Assembly (NCBI GenBank): GCA_964390565.1
Contig: CAYMII010000018.1
Span: forward strand, 10,017-74,016
DNA length: 64,000 nt
Direction: 5' to 3'
Source of the DNA: UBA8529 sp964390565
GTDB lineage: Bacteria; Bacteroidota; Bacteroidia; Bacteroidales; Tenuifilaceae
In this document: in pieces, positions 18,650 to 25,496 of the stretch
Position numbering within the stretch: the stretch's first letter is position 1
Layout of the letters: the number at the start of each line of letters is the position of its first letter
Notes under the pieces: generated by a model
Database searches by the model: none
Told to the model about the DNA's origin: nothing
What the model saw: only the letters and a program-made list of their open reading frames with translations
Made by a program: the position numbers and the translations under genes

Positions 18650-18720
18650 ATTTAATAGAGATGGTTTAATTCTCTTTTCAACTTTTCTGTTTACAGCATA
18701 GGGGGTTTGAGTAATTAGGT

Positions 18721-18795
18721 ATCATATTAACGACAACTCTATACACTTACCCTAAAACCGTTGTTAGGACGAGGCTGCAGACTCGTCTTTTTTTT
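18721..18795 (+). repeat. Terminator-like dispersed repeat, copy 2
   Basis: The 75 bp matches 9807-9883, including the GACGAG/CTCGTC hairpin and the following T run. Here a separate terminator already ends the upstream gene, so the element looks like an independent repeat rather than a gene-specific terminator. Confidence 0.75.
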
Positions 18796-19026
18796 ATTAT
18801 TACAGGTAGAACTTGCTAATGTATATGAATACCCTTGTTCGAGTTGATTGCTTGTAATCCATTGGGAAGAAATTAAAAAAAAATGTTTTTTTTTGCGATG
18901 GACGAGTGGGTTATGCTTTGTAGGTATTCATCGACCCCAGCGGGTTCAAAGGTTGATAGAAACAATGAATACCCTAACAATACGACCCCGGGAGGGGGAA
19001 ATATTAATATGCTGACATGAGGTCTT
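18796..19026. other. Gene-free stretch with a 9-bp inverted repeat
   Basis: GGTATTCAT (18923-18931) and ATGAATACC (18965-18973) are inverted around a CGACCCC...GGTTGATAG segment. A further GAATACCC lies at 18827-18834. It looks like a decayed repeat; no reading frame is supported. Confidence 0.35.
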
Positions 19027-19323
19027 TTAGTTGTGCAGGGATTTATGACATGAATTGCAGACGGAAACTAGCCATTCGATAGGCTCTTTTCCTATATTCC
19101 TTTTTGCATATTTTAAGTGATGGACTTGAGTTGCAGGTGCCCCACAGTAAACGCACCGCCAATTGTCACGTTTAAGCACTACATACCTCTTTCGTTGCCA
19201 TGCCTCTGATTTTAAATACTCATTAACGTAATTGTCCCTGCGTTGTTCCCGCTTATTATAAAATCTCCAGCGAGAAAAAAAGGTGAACAAGATAACTATA
19301 ATGATTAGGAGCAGAGCCTCCAT
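19027..19323 (-). CDS. Small HNH endonuclease-like protein with an N-terminal membrane segment
   Basis: This is a 98-residue protein. Residues 3-16 are strongly hydrophobic (ALLLIIIVILFTFF), followed by a basic stretch and a compact HNH fold. The fold shows zinc pair C57-x2-C60 (CVYC), catalytic-type H68-H69 in QVHHLKYAK, and second zinc pair C89/C92 in VCNSCHKSLHN. The HNH part is complete, but the helix is unusual for an HNH nuclease and would tether the domain to the inner face of the membrane. It is transcribed in the same direction as the methyltransferase-HIT/HNH pair, 289 bp further on, and belongs to the accessory zone. Confidence 0.75.
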   Translation of the reverse strand: MEALLLIIIVILFTFFSRWRFYNKREQRRDNYVNEYLKSEAWQRKRYVVLKRDNWRCVYCGAPATQVHHLKYAKRNIGKEPIEWLVSVCNSCHKSLHN

Positions 19324-19612
19324 AATATTGTTTCAATAGTTTTTACTCGACAAGCCTAGGTGTGTTAATTTGACTTGTTTTTTTAAATATTTAGGTTTTA
19401 CCTTTTCTCATAACAAATATAACAATTTGCTCTGCTTAAATTTACTTTAATATTTTCAAACTCTCATTAGTGCGCATCTCTAAACACGTACTAGTATGTA
19501 ATGGATTGCTTAGAAAACAAAATTGCTAGTTTAAAAACTACCGTGCTAAAGAGTAGATAATAAATTTAACCTCGTAACACAAGATGTAAACAAATTTGCT
19601 TAAACTAACCAT

Positions 19613-20473
19613 TTAGTATTTTTGATTCCACGGAATAACACACCTTACTCCTCCAATTGGTTCAGCCACGTCTCCAGAATATCTTGGAATCAAATGAATA
19701 TGTACATGAGGAACAGTTTGCCCTGCTGGTTTATTAATATTGATTCCTACATTGAAACCATCGGGCTTGTACTTCTTGGTTATGATTTCTTTTGCTTTGT
19801 TTAGCATAAACCAACATGCAGATTGCTCTTTGAACGTAAGTTGAAAATAGTCCTCAACATGTCTTTTAGGTATAATCAATACATGTCCTTCACTTACAGG
19901 ATACTTGTCAAAAATAGAATACGCCGTTGCTGATTCTAACTGCAATTCAGTCTGACTGCTGGGAGAACAAAAAGGGCAACCTTTGCTCTTCTTATTTCTT
20001 AATTGGTTGTAATGTTGGTATTCATAAATCTCGCAATTTTCATTTATAAAGATTGATTTATAATTCAATTTTGCATTGCACTGATAAGTTGGTTTTTTAT
20101 GGATTTTGTGTGTTCGAAATCCTTCAAATTGAATATCTCTTCTAACAGCGAAATACGCCTTGCCTGAAGGCTTTAGCAATTGTGACACTTCCATTAACAC
20201 TTCAGATTGTTCCTCAGGCATTAATACATTCAAAACATAGAAGCAAATTATTGTATCGAATCTTGCGTTTGGGTAAATTGGGAAGTAATGCTTGTCATAA
20301 CCAAAGACACAAAGATTTCTCTTTTTGAGTAATTCTACATCTTTTCCTAATCCGCACCCAAAGTCCAAAATACTTCCTATAAGGAGACCTTTTTCTAAAA
20401 GCAATTTTGCAGGAAAGGAGAGTTTTTCTCTCTCTTTAGCGGTTAGGTGGCTATATTTGTTGAGAAGAGTCAT
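19613..20473 (-). CDS. SAM methyltransferase-HIT domain fusion protein
   Basis: This 286-residue fusion has a class I methyltransferase-like N-terminus (motif I ILDFGCGLGKD at 35-45, acidic residue in GYD58-60, motif near FDTIICFYVLNVLMP). Residues 165-286 form a HIT domain: the zinc-type pair C166-x2-C169, FDKYPVSEGHVLIIPKRH, and the nucleotide-phosphate-binding histidine triad H256-H258-H260 (VPHVHIHLIPR). HIT proteins hydrolyse or transfer nucleotide phosphates, so a nucleotide or nucleotidylated substrate is likely. The ATG overlaps the stop of the HNH gene by 4 bp (ATGA), implying translational coupling. Annotated relatives of this fusion exist, but I know of no assigned pathway. Confidence 0.85.
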   Translation of the reverse strand: MTLLNKYSHLTAKEREKLSFPAKLLLEKGLLIGSILDFGCGLGKDVELLKKRNLCVFGYDKHYFPIYPNARFDTIICFYVLNVLMPEEQSEVLMEVSQLLKPSGKAYFAVRRDIQFEGFRTHKIHKKPTYQCNAKLNYKSIFINENCEIYEYQHYNQLRNKKSKGCPFCSPSSQTELQLESATAYSIFDKYPVSEGHVLIIPKRHVEDYFQLTFKEQSACWFMLNKAKEIITKKYKPDGFNVGININKPAGQTVPHVHIHLIPRYSGDVAEPIGGVRCVIPWNQKY

Positions 20474-21522
20474 TTCATGAAATCAAATCCGTTATTAGAT
20501 GCAATTGTTATTATAGGCTGAATTCTTTCTTTGAATTTTTCACGAGTAAAGTTGATGGGAAGTTCTGAAATTTCATTTAAATCTGTAAAAATTGTAAGAT
20601 AATCTTCAAGAAATTTATTTCTTGGTGTTTCGCGTTTTACAATATCGATCGCCATCTTTTGTAAAGAAAAGAAAGAATCAAAATATTTGTCTAAAGGAGG
20701 TAGATTATCACTTTTTGTGCTGTTAAATGATTTATCTGCAGGTATTAAATTCCAAATTAAATCATGAGAAACGAAATTATATGGAATAAAATGCTCAACT
20801 GCATAATTACCGATTGTGAGATTATTCCCTGTGTATATGCATTTAACGGAACCGCACTCATTTATTACAATATCCCAAAATTGTTTACGTTGTTTTATTA
20901 GGTTATTTCTTGTTGCTGGCTTTATAAGTTTACTTGAGATATCGGGTACATTCGGATTCTTTGACTGAAGAAATAGCGTAAGATTCCAATAGCAAAAGTC
21001 TTTAAGGACTCGAATATTTTCCTCTAAATATTTAGTCCATTTATTATTGACAACAATGTAGTCATCAAATAATGCATACAAACATTCTCCTTTGTATTCT
21101 TGTGATGACTTATATATTTCATTTTTATTTACACCAGGAAACCACGGGCTTAAGAACCAGTGAGGTACTTGATTATTGAAATACTTAAGTTGAGTTAATG
21201 TTAATCTGTTTACTGTGTTAGTTAATGTTTGAAAAATTCTCTCTCTATCATCATCTATAGTTAATGGTTCTATATTAAGTATAGTCTCGATTGCGCTTTG
21301 TAATTTATCTTGCGAACCAAATGAAACATGAAAATAGTTTACAGTATACCAAGCATTTGCTATCATCCTTGCAAACAAAACTCTTTTCGGTATTTTATAG
21401 TTGCCAAGTTCTACAGATTGAATAATTGATAAAAACCAATAAAACTTATATGTTGCTGAGGTATTGTTGAAACAGGCAGCCAATCGGTTTACTGGTATTC
21501 TATCTGAGGTTGGTATTTGCAT
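20470..21522 (-). CDS. HNH endonuclease domain protein coupled to the methyltransferase-HIT gene
   Basis: This is a 350-residue protein. About 220 helical residues of unknown fold precede a C-terminal HNH-type nuclease motif: CIYTGNNL, then AVEHFIPYNFVSHDLIWNLIP with E243-H244 as the probable metal site, followed by conserved-looking NSTKSDNLP. The histidine-asparagine spacing fits the HNH/McrA superfamily, but only one cysteine is visible, so it is not the zinc-ribbon subtype. ATG 21522 is used; a TTG five codons upstream is in frame. It is the first gene of a two-gene unit with the methyltransferase-HIT fusion. This arrangement resembles a small defence module; that role is inference. Confidence 0.8.
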   Translation of the reverse strand: MQIPTSDRIPVNRLAACFNNTSATYKFYWFLSIIQSVELGNYKIPKRVLFARMIANAWYTVNYFHVSFGSQDKLQSAIETILNIEPLTIDDDRERIFQTLTNTVNRLTLTQLKYFNNQVPHWFLSPWFPGVNKNEIYKSSQEYKGECLYALFDDYIVVNNKWTKYLEENIRVLKDFCYWNLTLFLQSKNPNVPDISSKLIKPATRNNLIKQRKQFWDIVINECGSVKCIYTGNNLTIGNYAVEHFIPYNFVSHDLIWNLIPADKSFNSTKSDNLPPLDKYFDSFFSLQKMAIDIVKRETPRNKFLEDYLTIFTDLNEISELPINFTREKFKERIQPIITIASNNGFDFMK

Positions 21523-21690
21523 ACTTTTAATAAACAAGCTTCAATTTTGTTAATCTCTTACATTACTAACAAATTTAGTATTTATTTTTAACATTCTCGA
21601 GGGATTAAATAATACAATGCTTGTCTCACGATGGCTGGAGTCTTCAGAGGCTTGCTCATGTTGGGAGCACCATCCCTAGCAGGTGAGATC

Positions 21691-21730
21691 ATCAACCCAA
21701 AAGCAAACAAAACCCCAATGCTTCTAAGTT
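21691..21730. repeat. GCAAACAAAA / TGCTTCTAA dispersed repeat, copy A
   Basis: Starting ATCAACCCAAAAGCAAAC, this matches segments at 24761-24796 and 24881-24912, and in inverted form 25003-25022 next to the tmRNA. It lies in the 265-bp spacer before the lipoprotein gene. Confidence 0.6.
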
Positions 21731-21787
21731 TGTAATAATTATTAATTAGCATCGTTATAAAAAAGTGAGGTTTAAAATGAATTAACT

Positions 21788-22489
21788 ATGAAACGATTAT
21801 TTCCCTTTTTCTTTGCTATTGGTGCTGTTATAATGGCTGGCTGTGCAAAAGATGATGATGATTTGGCAGCCAAATTTGTTTTCGATTTTGAGTCGGATAG
21901 CCAAGGATGGGTTGGCGGCTTTGCCGATTACCCAAACGACCCAGATGTTGAGAATTTTTACGAGTTTCAGTTTTCACACGCATCGCTGCCTGCACCCCTT
22001 AACGCTAATGAGAAAGCGTTAATGCAATCGGGGAATAACCATAGCGATGACCTGTTTATGTTTGTGAAAAAAAAGGTTGGCGGGCTAAAACCCAATGGGA
22101 GCTATACAGTATGTATCGAAATCGAGATAGCAACAAATGCACCAACAGGAAGTGTTGGCGTTGGCGGAGCACCCGGCGAATCGGTGGGTCTTAAAGGAGG
22201 AGCATCAGCCATTGAACCCTTAGGAGTTGTTGATAGCTACGATAACCATTACCGTATGAATATTGATAAGGGTAACCAAAGTGTAGATGGTGTAAATATG
22301 AAGAATATGGGGAATTTTGCCAATGGAACCAACGAAGAGGTATACAAACTAAAGAAGTTAAAAACTTCAACCGCTGTAAGCGTTCAATCTAACGCAGATG
22401 GTGAGTTTTGGCTAATTGTTGGAACTGATTCAGGGTACGAAGCCACCACCACCATTTACTATAACTCTATTATAGCTACAATAAGGTAA
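21788..22489 (+). CDS. Putative lipoprotein of unknown function
   Basis: This 233-residue protein has a lipoprotein signal ending IMAGC (C19) and then an acidic DDDD stretch. The mature part begins FVFDFESDSQGWVGGFADYP and is beta-rich with alternating Gly and Asn turns (GVGGAPGESVGLKGG), resembling a jelly-roll or carbohydrate-binding-like fold. I recognise no catalytic motif. It is a lone plus-strand gene amid minus-strand accessory genes. Its 5' side carries a dispersed repeat and its 3' side a 39-bp repeat plus a heptad array, so it may have been acquired separately. Confidence 0.65.
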   Translation: MKRLFPFFFAIGAVIMAGCAKDDDDLAAKFVFDFESDSQGWVGGFADYPNDPDVENFYEFQFSHASLPAPLNANEKALMQSGNNHSDDLFMFVKKKVGGLKPNGSYTVCIEIEIATNAPTGSVGVGGAPGESVGLKGGASAIEPLGVVDSYDNHYRMNIDKGNQSVDGVNMKNMGNFANGTNEEVYKLKKLKTSTAVSVQSNADGEFWLIVGTDSGYEATTTIYYNSIIATIR

Positions 22490-22518
22490 TTAAGACCTCA
22501 TCGCTAGCGCGTGCTTGA

Positions 22519-22557
22519 CTTCGTCTCGCTATTACCGGCTCGCCGGTTGGACGTGCC
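22519..22557. repeat. 39-bp repeat with palindromic core, copy 1
   Basis: This is identical over 39 bp to 24495-24533. The core ACCGGC-TC-GCCGGT is a perfect palindrome with a 2-nt centre. Immediately after it, TGCCTGCCCTAATGTTTTTA (22561-22580) is the reverse complement of a segment resembling 45088-45122. Confidence 0.7.
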
Positions 22558-22627
22558 TCCTGCCTGCCCTAATGTTTTTAGCAGCTTCTGCGGTTTTCTT
22601 GGACTTTAAATTTTGGTATTATCTAAT

Positions 22628-22669
22628 ATCAGATGTCTGAAGTCTAGCATCTGAAATCAAATGTCTTTT
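22628..22669. repeat. Degenerate heptanucleotide array (ATCTGAA/GTCTGAA-like, 6 units)
   Basis: Phased 7-mers ATCAGAT, GTCTGAA, GTCTAGC, ATCTGAA, ATCAAAT and GTCTTTT end 31 bp before the hipT stop codon. Confidence 0.55.
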
Positions 22670-22699
22670 CAATGTGGTATCTTTCGGGAACTTGTTGGA

Positions 22700-23647
22700 C
22701 TATGTAGTTAATTGTATTACACGCTTAGCGATTAATTCTTTATATGCTTTCTTGTGTTTTTCGTTCAGAAAAGAGATGTCTATCATTTGGGTGGCTTCAT
22801 CTAGCCATTTACTAAGCCTTTTATATACTGAATTTATTTGCTTCTCATTTAGCCTTAAAGCAATACCAAGCCTATCGAAATACCCTTTGTTAAAGTTCTC
22901 TTTTTTGCCACCTAGCAAGAGGGCCAAATCATCTTTATCCTTTGGTAGAATCAGTTTTACATTCAACATGTCGTATGCGGGAGAAAGCATCCAGCCCGTT
23001 TCTGAAAGCAACATGGAAAAGTTTTTCAGGTGCATGTCGTTGTTGCCAATAACGTAGCTAAAAATGGTCATTTCAAAAAAACGTAGCTTATCCAATAGCA
23101 TATTTACCGACAAATCGCCGATTGTTTTTCCCAATGTTTCCATTGTGCCCTTGTACTTATCTTCTAGTTCAAGAATTTGCAGGAAGTCAATCATATGGAT
23201 TTTGGAACCATCCGGTTTACGATCTATACGTTTAGTAATGTAACATAGTTCTCCAGATGCCAAACGAATCATATTGAATGGTACAACATCTATTTTAAAC
23301 AATTCTGCCAATTTCATGGAAATGTGCTCGTTCTCGGGCATCTGCTGATACTTCGTATTTTGTGGTTTCAAAATATATTGACCATTCAATGCGTCCATAA
23401 TGGTTAAGCGCCCTTGATGTCCCTTTCCCAATTCAGTCTTAATCCACCCCAACGACAATTTGGGTTGCACACCTGGAACCGTTATCGACCTCTCAACGGC
23501 TTCTTTTGCCAGCTGTTCAATTTCCGATAGCTGATAGGGTAGCACTGGCGCCTGTGCGGTTCCATAGAATGCTTTTATGCACTGTGGGTGATAATCACCA
23601 TCAGTATTTACAGGCATTTCCTTATAGCAAAACAAGCATTTATTCAT
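22700..23647 (-). CDS. hipT: HipT-type serine/threonine kinase toxin of a tripartite HipBST system
   Basis: This is a 315-residue HipA-core kinase lacking the usual N-terminal subdomain. A glycine-rich loop region SIT-VPGVQPKLSL lies at 54-66, catalytic loop GNNDMHLKNF at 201-210 (D204, N209) and the metal-binding SPAYDML at 222-228 (D226). HipA and HipT kinases phosphorylate aminoacyl-tRNA synthetases (GltX for HipA, TrpS for E. coli HipT). S54-I-T56 sits where HipT carries its regulatory S-x-S. An extra N-terminal cysteine cluster (C4, C7, H20, C23) suggests a small zinc knuckle. The ATG overlaps hipS by 8 bp, and gene order B-S-T matches the described HipBST layout. Confidence 0.88.
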   Translation of the reverse strand: MNKCLFCYKEMPVNTDGDYHPQCIKAFYGTAQAPVLPYQLSEIEQLAKEAVERSITVPGVQPKLSLGWIKTELGKGHQGRLTIMDALNGQYILKPQNTKYQQMPENEHISMKLAELFKIDVVPFNMIRLASGELCYITKRIDRKPDGSKIHMIDFLQILELEDKYKGTMETLGKTIGDLSVNMLLDKLRFFEMTIFSYVIGNNDMHLKNFSMLLSETGWMLSPAYDMLNVKLILPKDKDDLALLLGGKKENFNKGYFDRLGIALRLNEKQINSVYKRLSKWLDEATQMIDISFLNEKHKKAYKELIAKRVIQLTT

Positions 23648-23975
23648 TTTTAGGCACCATTAAAGGGTGAACGCTTACTGCTCCAATTGCATTTTTGCAG
23701 CATGCGAGTAGTAGTCCCATTCTATCGTTTTTGCTTAATCTCCAGCTTTCTGCTGCAATATTCAATAGCCAACCTTCTGGAATCAAACCATCGAAAAATG
23801 GAAATAGCTGTTTGCTGCGATACGGCTGCTTCCTTACCGGCATTTGAAAGGTGATGAATTGATTTGGATGTTTGAGAATATACTTTTCGTCATAAACGAA
23901 TAGGTATTCTCCATCGTCTTCCTCTGTCAATATACCAGTTAGCTCGTCATTATATTTCACTATTCCTTGTCGCAT
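23640..23975 (-). CDS. hipS: HipS: HipA N-terminal subdomain-like antitoxin or cofactor
   Basis: This 111-residue protein corresponds to the N-subdomain-1 of full-length HipA. Visible features are GILTEEDDGEYLFVYDEKYI, the LFPFFDGLIPEGWLL core motif, and RMGLLLACCKNAIGAVSV at the end. In described HipBST systems this separate small protein neutralises the HipT kinase, whereas HipB acts mainly as repressor. It overlaps hipB by 26 bp and hipT by 8 bp, so all three are translated from one messenger. Confidence 0.87.
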   Translation of the reverse strand: MRQGIVKYNDELTGILTEEDDGEYLFVYDEKYILKHPNQFITFQMPVRKQPYRSKQLFPFFDGLIPEGWLLNIAAESWRLSKNDRMGLLLACCKNAIGAVSVHPLMVPKNE

Positions 23976-24171
23976 CTTTGATATTTATAGGGGATAATAC
24001 ATGACCAAACATAATCAATACTTGGTTTACCTTAGATAAGCTCAGGTTATCTTTACCCTGCTCAATTTTTCTGATAACGGTTAAAGCAACCCCTGCTTTC
24101 TCGGCAAACTCCTCCTGAGTTAGGCCTAGTTTCTTCCTTCTGGTTTTGACAAAATCTGCTAGCCGATCCAT
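23950..24171 (-). CDS. hipB: HipB-like helix-turn-helix repressor
   Basis: This is a 73-residue XRE-family protein: RRKLGLTQEEFAEKAGVALTVIRKIEQGKDNLS forms the helix-turn-helix. It is the first gene of the hipBST messenger. Its ATG lies 3 bp from the first of three operator-like TATAT-n8-ATATA repeats, as expected for autorepression. It lacks any extended C-terminal toxin-binding tail that I can identify. Confidence 0.87.
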   Translation of the reverse strand: MDRLADFVKTRRKKLGLTQEEFAEKAGVALTVIRKIEQGKDNLSLSKVNQVLIMFGHVLSPINIKDATRNSEI

Positions 24172-24173
24172 TT

Positions 24174-24271
24174 TATATGTTTTTGGATATAAAAGTAGTA
24201 AAATTTAATTAATTATATGTTTTTGCGTATAAAATATTTGATAAATACAAAAATATATGCTTTTAGATATA
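24174..24271 (-). promoter_or_regulatory. Three operator-like repeats spaced exactly 40 bp upstream of hipB
   Basis: Eighteen-bp near-palindromes begin at 24174, 24214 and 24254, each of the form TATATG-n6-(G/C)(A/G)TATA. Two have perfect TATAT/ATATA half-sites and the middle one has a single mismatch. The start-to-start distance is exactly 40 bp both times, close to four helical turns, which would place bound dimers on one face. HipB-type repressors bind inverted repeats upstream of their operon; that these are HipB sites is inference. Confidence 0.65.
24248..24255 (-). promoter_or_regulatory. Candidate -7 box of the hipBST operon
   Basis: The minus strand reads TATTTTTG, a full match to the Bacteroidota TAnnTTTG -7 element, and abuts the third operator. 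No clear TTTG -33 box was found at the usual distance. Transcription would start about 70 bp before hipB. Confidence 0.4.
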
Positions 24272-24494
24272 ATTTTAAAGGAGTGGTTTTGAGTTTTACC
24301 TGCGGCGAGATCGCATAAAACGATCGGTTGATTTCTGGCTTTTATCTTAATTGAGGGGATGTTCGCTACGCTCATCAGGTTTCTTCTTACTTTTTCCTTG
24401 ATGAAAAAGTAACAAAAAATCAAGTCCCCCCGATGCTGCAACCCGCACCCTCAAACGCTCTTTCCTGCCGCACCAACCGATACGCGCCGCGATT

Positions 24495-24533
24495 TTCGTC
24501 TCGCTATTACCGGCTCGCCGGTTGGACGTGCCT
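24495..24533. repeat. 39-bp repeat with palindromic core, copy 2
   Basis: Identical to 22519-22557, including the ACCGGC-TC-GCCGGT palindrome. The two copies bracket the hipBST locus in direct orientation, 1976 bp apart. Confidence 0.7.
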
Positions 24534-24551
24534 GCGCGCCAGCGTTTTGTA

Positions 24552-24600
24552 ACTTGTCATCTGTAACCTGTCACTTTTCCCTTGTCACTTGCCACTTTCT
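24552..24600. repeat. Degenerate heptanucleotide array (ACTTGTC-like, 7 units)
   Basis: In-phase 7-mers ACTTGTC, ATCTGTA, ACCTGTC, ACTTTTC, CCTTGTC, ACTTGCC and ACTTTCT. A shorter version (ACTTGTA, GCTTGTC, ACTTTCT) recurs at 24816-24836. Confidence 0.65.
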
Positions 24601-24643
24601 TGGAGGGGGTGTTCGCTGCGCGAACCGTCCCGTTGGGGGAGAA
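24595..24643. repeat. 49-bp direct repeat, first copy (second at 24831-24879)
   Basis: CTTTCTTGGAGGGGGTGTTC, the hairpin GTTCGC-TGC-GCGAAC and a GGGGGAGAA end recur exactly 236 bp downstream with two differences. Each copy begins at the end of a heptad array, and the second is followed directly by the GCAAACAAAA repeat. Confidence 0.65.
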
Positions 24644-24882
24644 TCAACCAAATTGAAAACAACCCCATGCGGAGCATGGCTGTTTTGTTTTTTCGTCGGT
24701 TAATAGCAAGCTAGCTGAAGGGGGTACTCGCTTCGCTCGTGATCCCGGGTGGGGGAGAAACAACACAAAAGCAAACAAAATCTTTTGCTTCTAATATGTG
24801 AAATTTGGTTTTGTCACTTGTAGCTTGTCACTTTCTTGGAGGGGGTGTTCGCTGCGCGAACCGTCCCTGTGGGGGAGAACAT

Positions 24883-25022
24883 CAACCCAAAAGCAAACAA
24901 AATCTTTTGCTTCGCAAAATCTTTTTTATTTTCCCGAACCCATCTGCAAGCAAGCTTGCATCTGTTTCCGGAAAATAAAAAAACACCTCCATTCGGAGGT
25001 GTTTTTGTTTGCTTTTGGGTTG
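24883..25022. repeat. Large inverted-repeat structure adjoining the tmRNA 3' end
   Basis: A perfect 20-bp inverted repeat (24883-24902 and 25003-25022) encloses a second perfect 13-bp one (24922-24934 and 24970-24982, TTTTTTATTTTCC/GGAAAATAAAAAA) with an inner GCAAGC/GCTTGC. The right arm touches the last base of the mature tmRNA. It could be a folded terminator region or a small palindromic element. Confidence 0.65.
24978..25007 (-). terminator. Rho-independent terminator of the tmRNA gene
   Basis: The 10-bp stem AAACACCTCC (24981-24990) / GGAGGTGTTT (24995-25004) with an ATTC loop is flanked by A and T runs. On the minus strand it starts 16 bp after the tmRNA 3' end. Confidence 0.85.
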
Positions 25023-25420
25023 TGGAGCTGGAGGGAGTCGAACCCTCGTCCAAACAAGGAACCAGTGTGCTTTCTACATGCTTAGCATTTCTTGATTTTC
25101 GTGGCTAGCCAGGCGAAATGCGACCGAACTATCCCTTATCCTCTAGTGTTTTGCCGGGTGTTAGAGGTGTCTGCCCTAGCTATCCCCGTTGGTTTGGTGC
25201 CCCGTAAGCAAAGAACAACAGGGAGGAGTTCTTTGCGAGACATCTCGTTCCCTACCGCCTAGGGCAAGGAATTAAGCTAATTCGCATAGCGTAATTAAGC
25301 AGCAAGAGCGTAATTTGATTCGCCGTATATAATTTGTGTCCTGGGATTTACGAGCCAGCTTCACCACGCTCGACATGCTTACAGACCCATTCTACATGCT
25401 GTCAAAACCAGGTCAGCCCC
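25023..25420 (-). ncRNA. ssrA: Transfer-messenger RNA
   Basis: The minus strand begins GGGGCTGACCTGGTTTTGAC and ends in a T-arm-like GGGTTCGACTCCC and CAGCTCCA, which pairs with the 5' GGGGCTG to form the tRNA-like acceptor. The CCA is not encoded (CAA follows). The tag reading frame lies at 25324 down to 25295 and encodes GESNYALAA followed by TAA, closely matching Bacteroidota tags that end in NYALAA. The RNA rescues stalled ribosomes with SmpB. At 398 nt it is of normal one-piece length. Protein-like open frames over its 3' end are artefacts. Confidence 0.97.
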
Positions 25421-25434
25421 ATTTATGGGAACCA

Positions 25435-25442
25435 CAAAGATA
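25435..25442 (-). promoter_or_regulatory. tmRNA -7 promoter box
   Basis: The minus strand reads TATCTTTG, a perfect TAnnTTTG element, 14 bp before the mature tmRNA 5' end. This allows a short leader to be removed by RNase P. The -33 element is weak. Confidence 0.55.
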
Positions 25443-25496
25443 ATCAATTTAAGGGTATTTGTTGTGGAACGATTGTTAATTTGTACTTAGAGTGAA

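Larger units (their letters stand above)
24272..24880. other. Repeat-rich gene-free region between hipBST and the tmRNA
   Basis: It contains an inverted repeat TTACTTTTTC/GAAAAAGTAA (24387-24412), a heptad array, a 49-bp direct repeat and copies of dispersed repeats listed separately. Small open frames exist but overlap repeats and lack family resemblance or plausible starts, so I call no gene. Confidence 0.6.

Noticed and set aside
22674..23057. Plus-strand frame of 127 codons opposite hipT
   Set aside because: Antisense shadow of a well-supported kinase gene.
24205..24441. 78-codon minus-strand frame upstream of hipB
   Set aside because: It overlaps the operator repeats, the -7 box and a hairpin, and has no recognisable domain.
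21691..25022. CAACCCAAAAGCAAAC copies as attL/attR of an island at the tmRNA
   Set aside because: The copies next to the tmRNA and at 21691 are in inverted, not direct, orientation and lie outside the tmRNA sequence; no integrase is present.
24798..25108. Open frames across the tmRNA 3' end, including one containing ELEGVEPSSKQGTSVL
   Set aside because: They are translations of the tmRNA tRNA-like domain and adjoining inverted repeats, a well-known source of false proteins.
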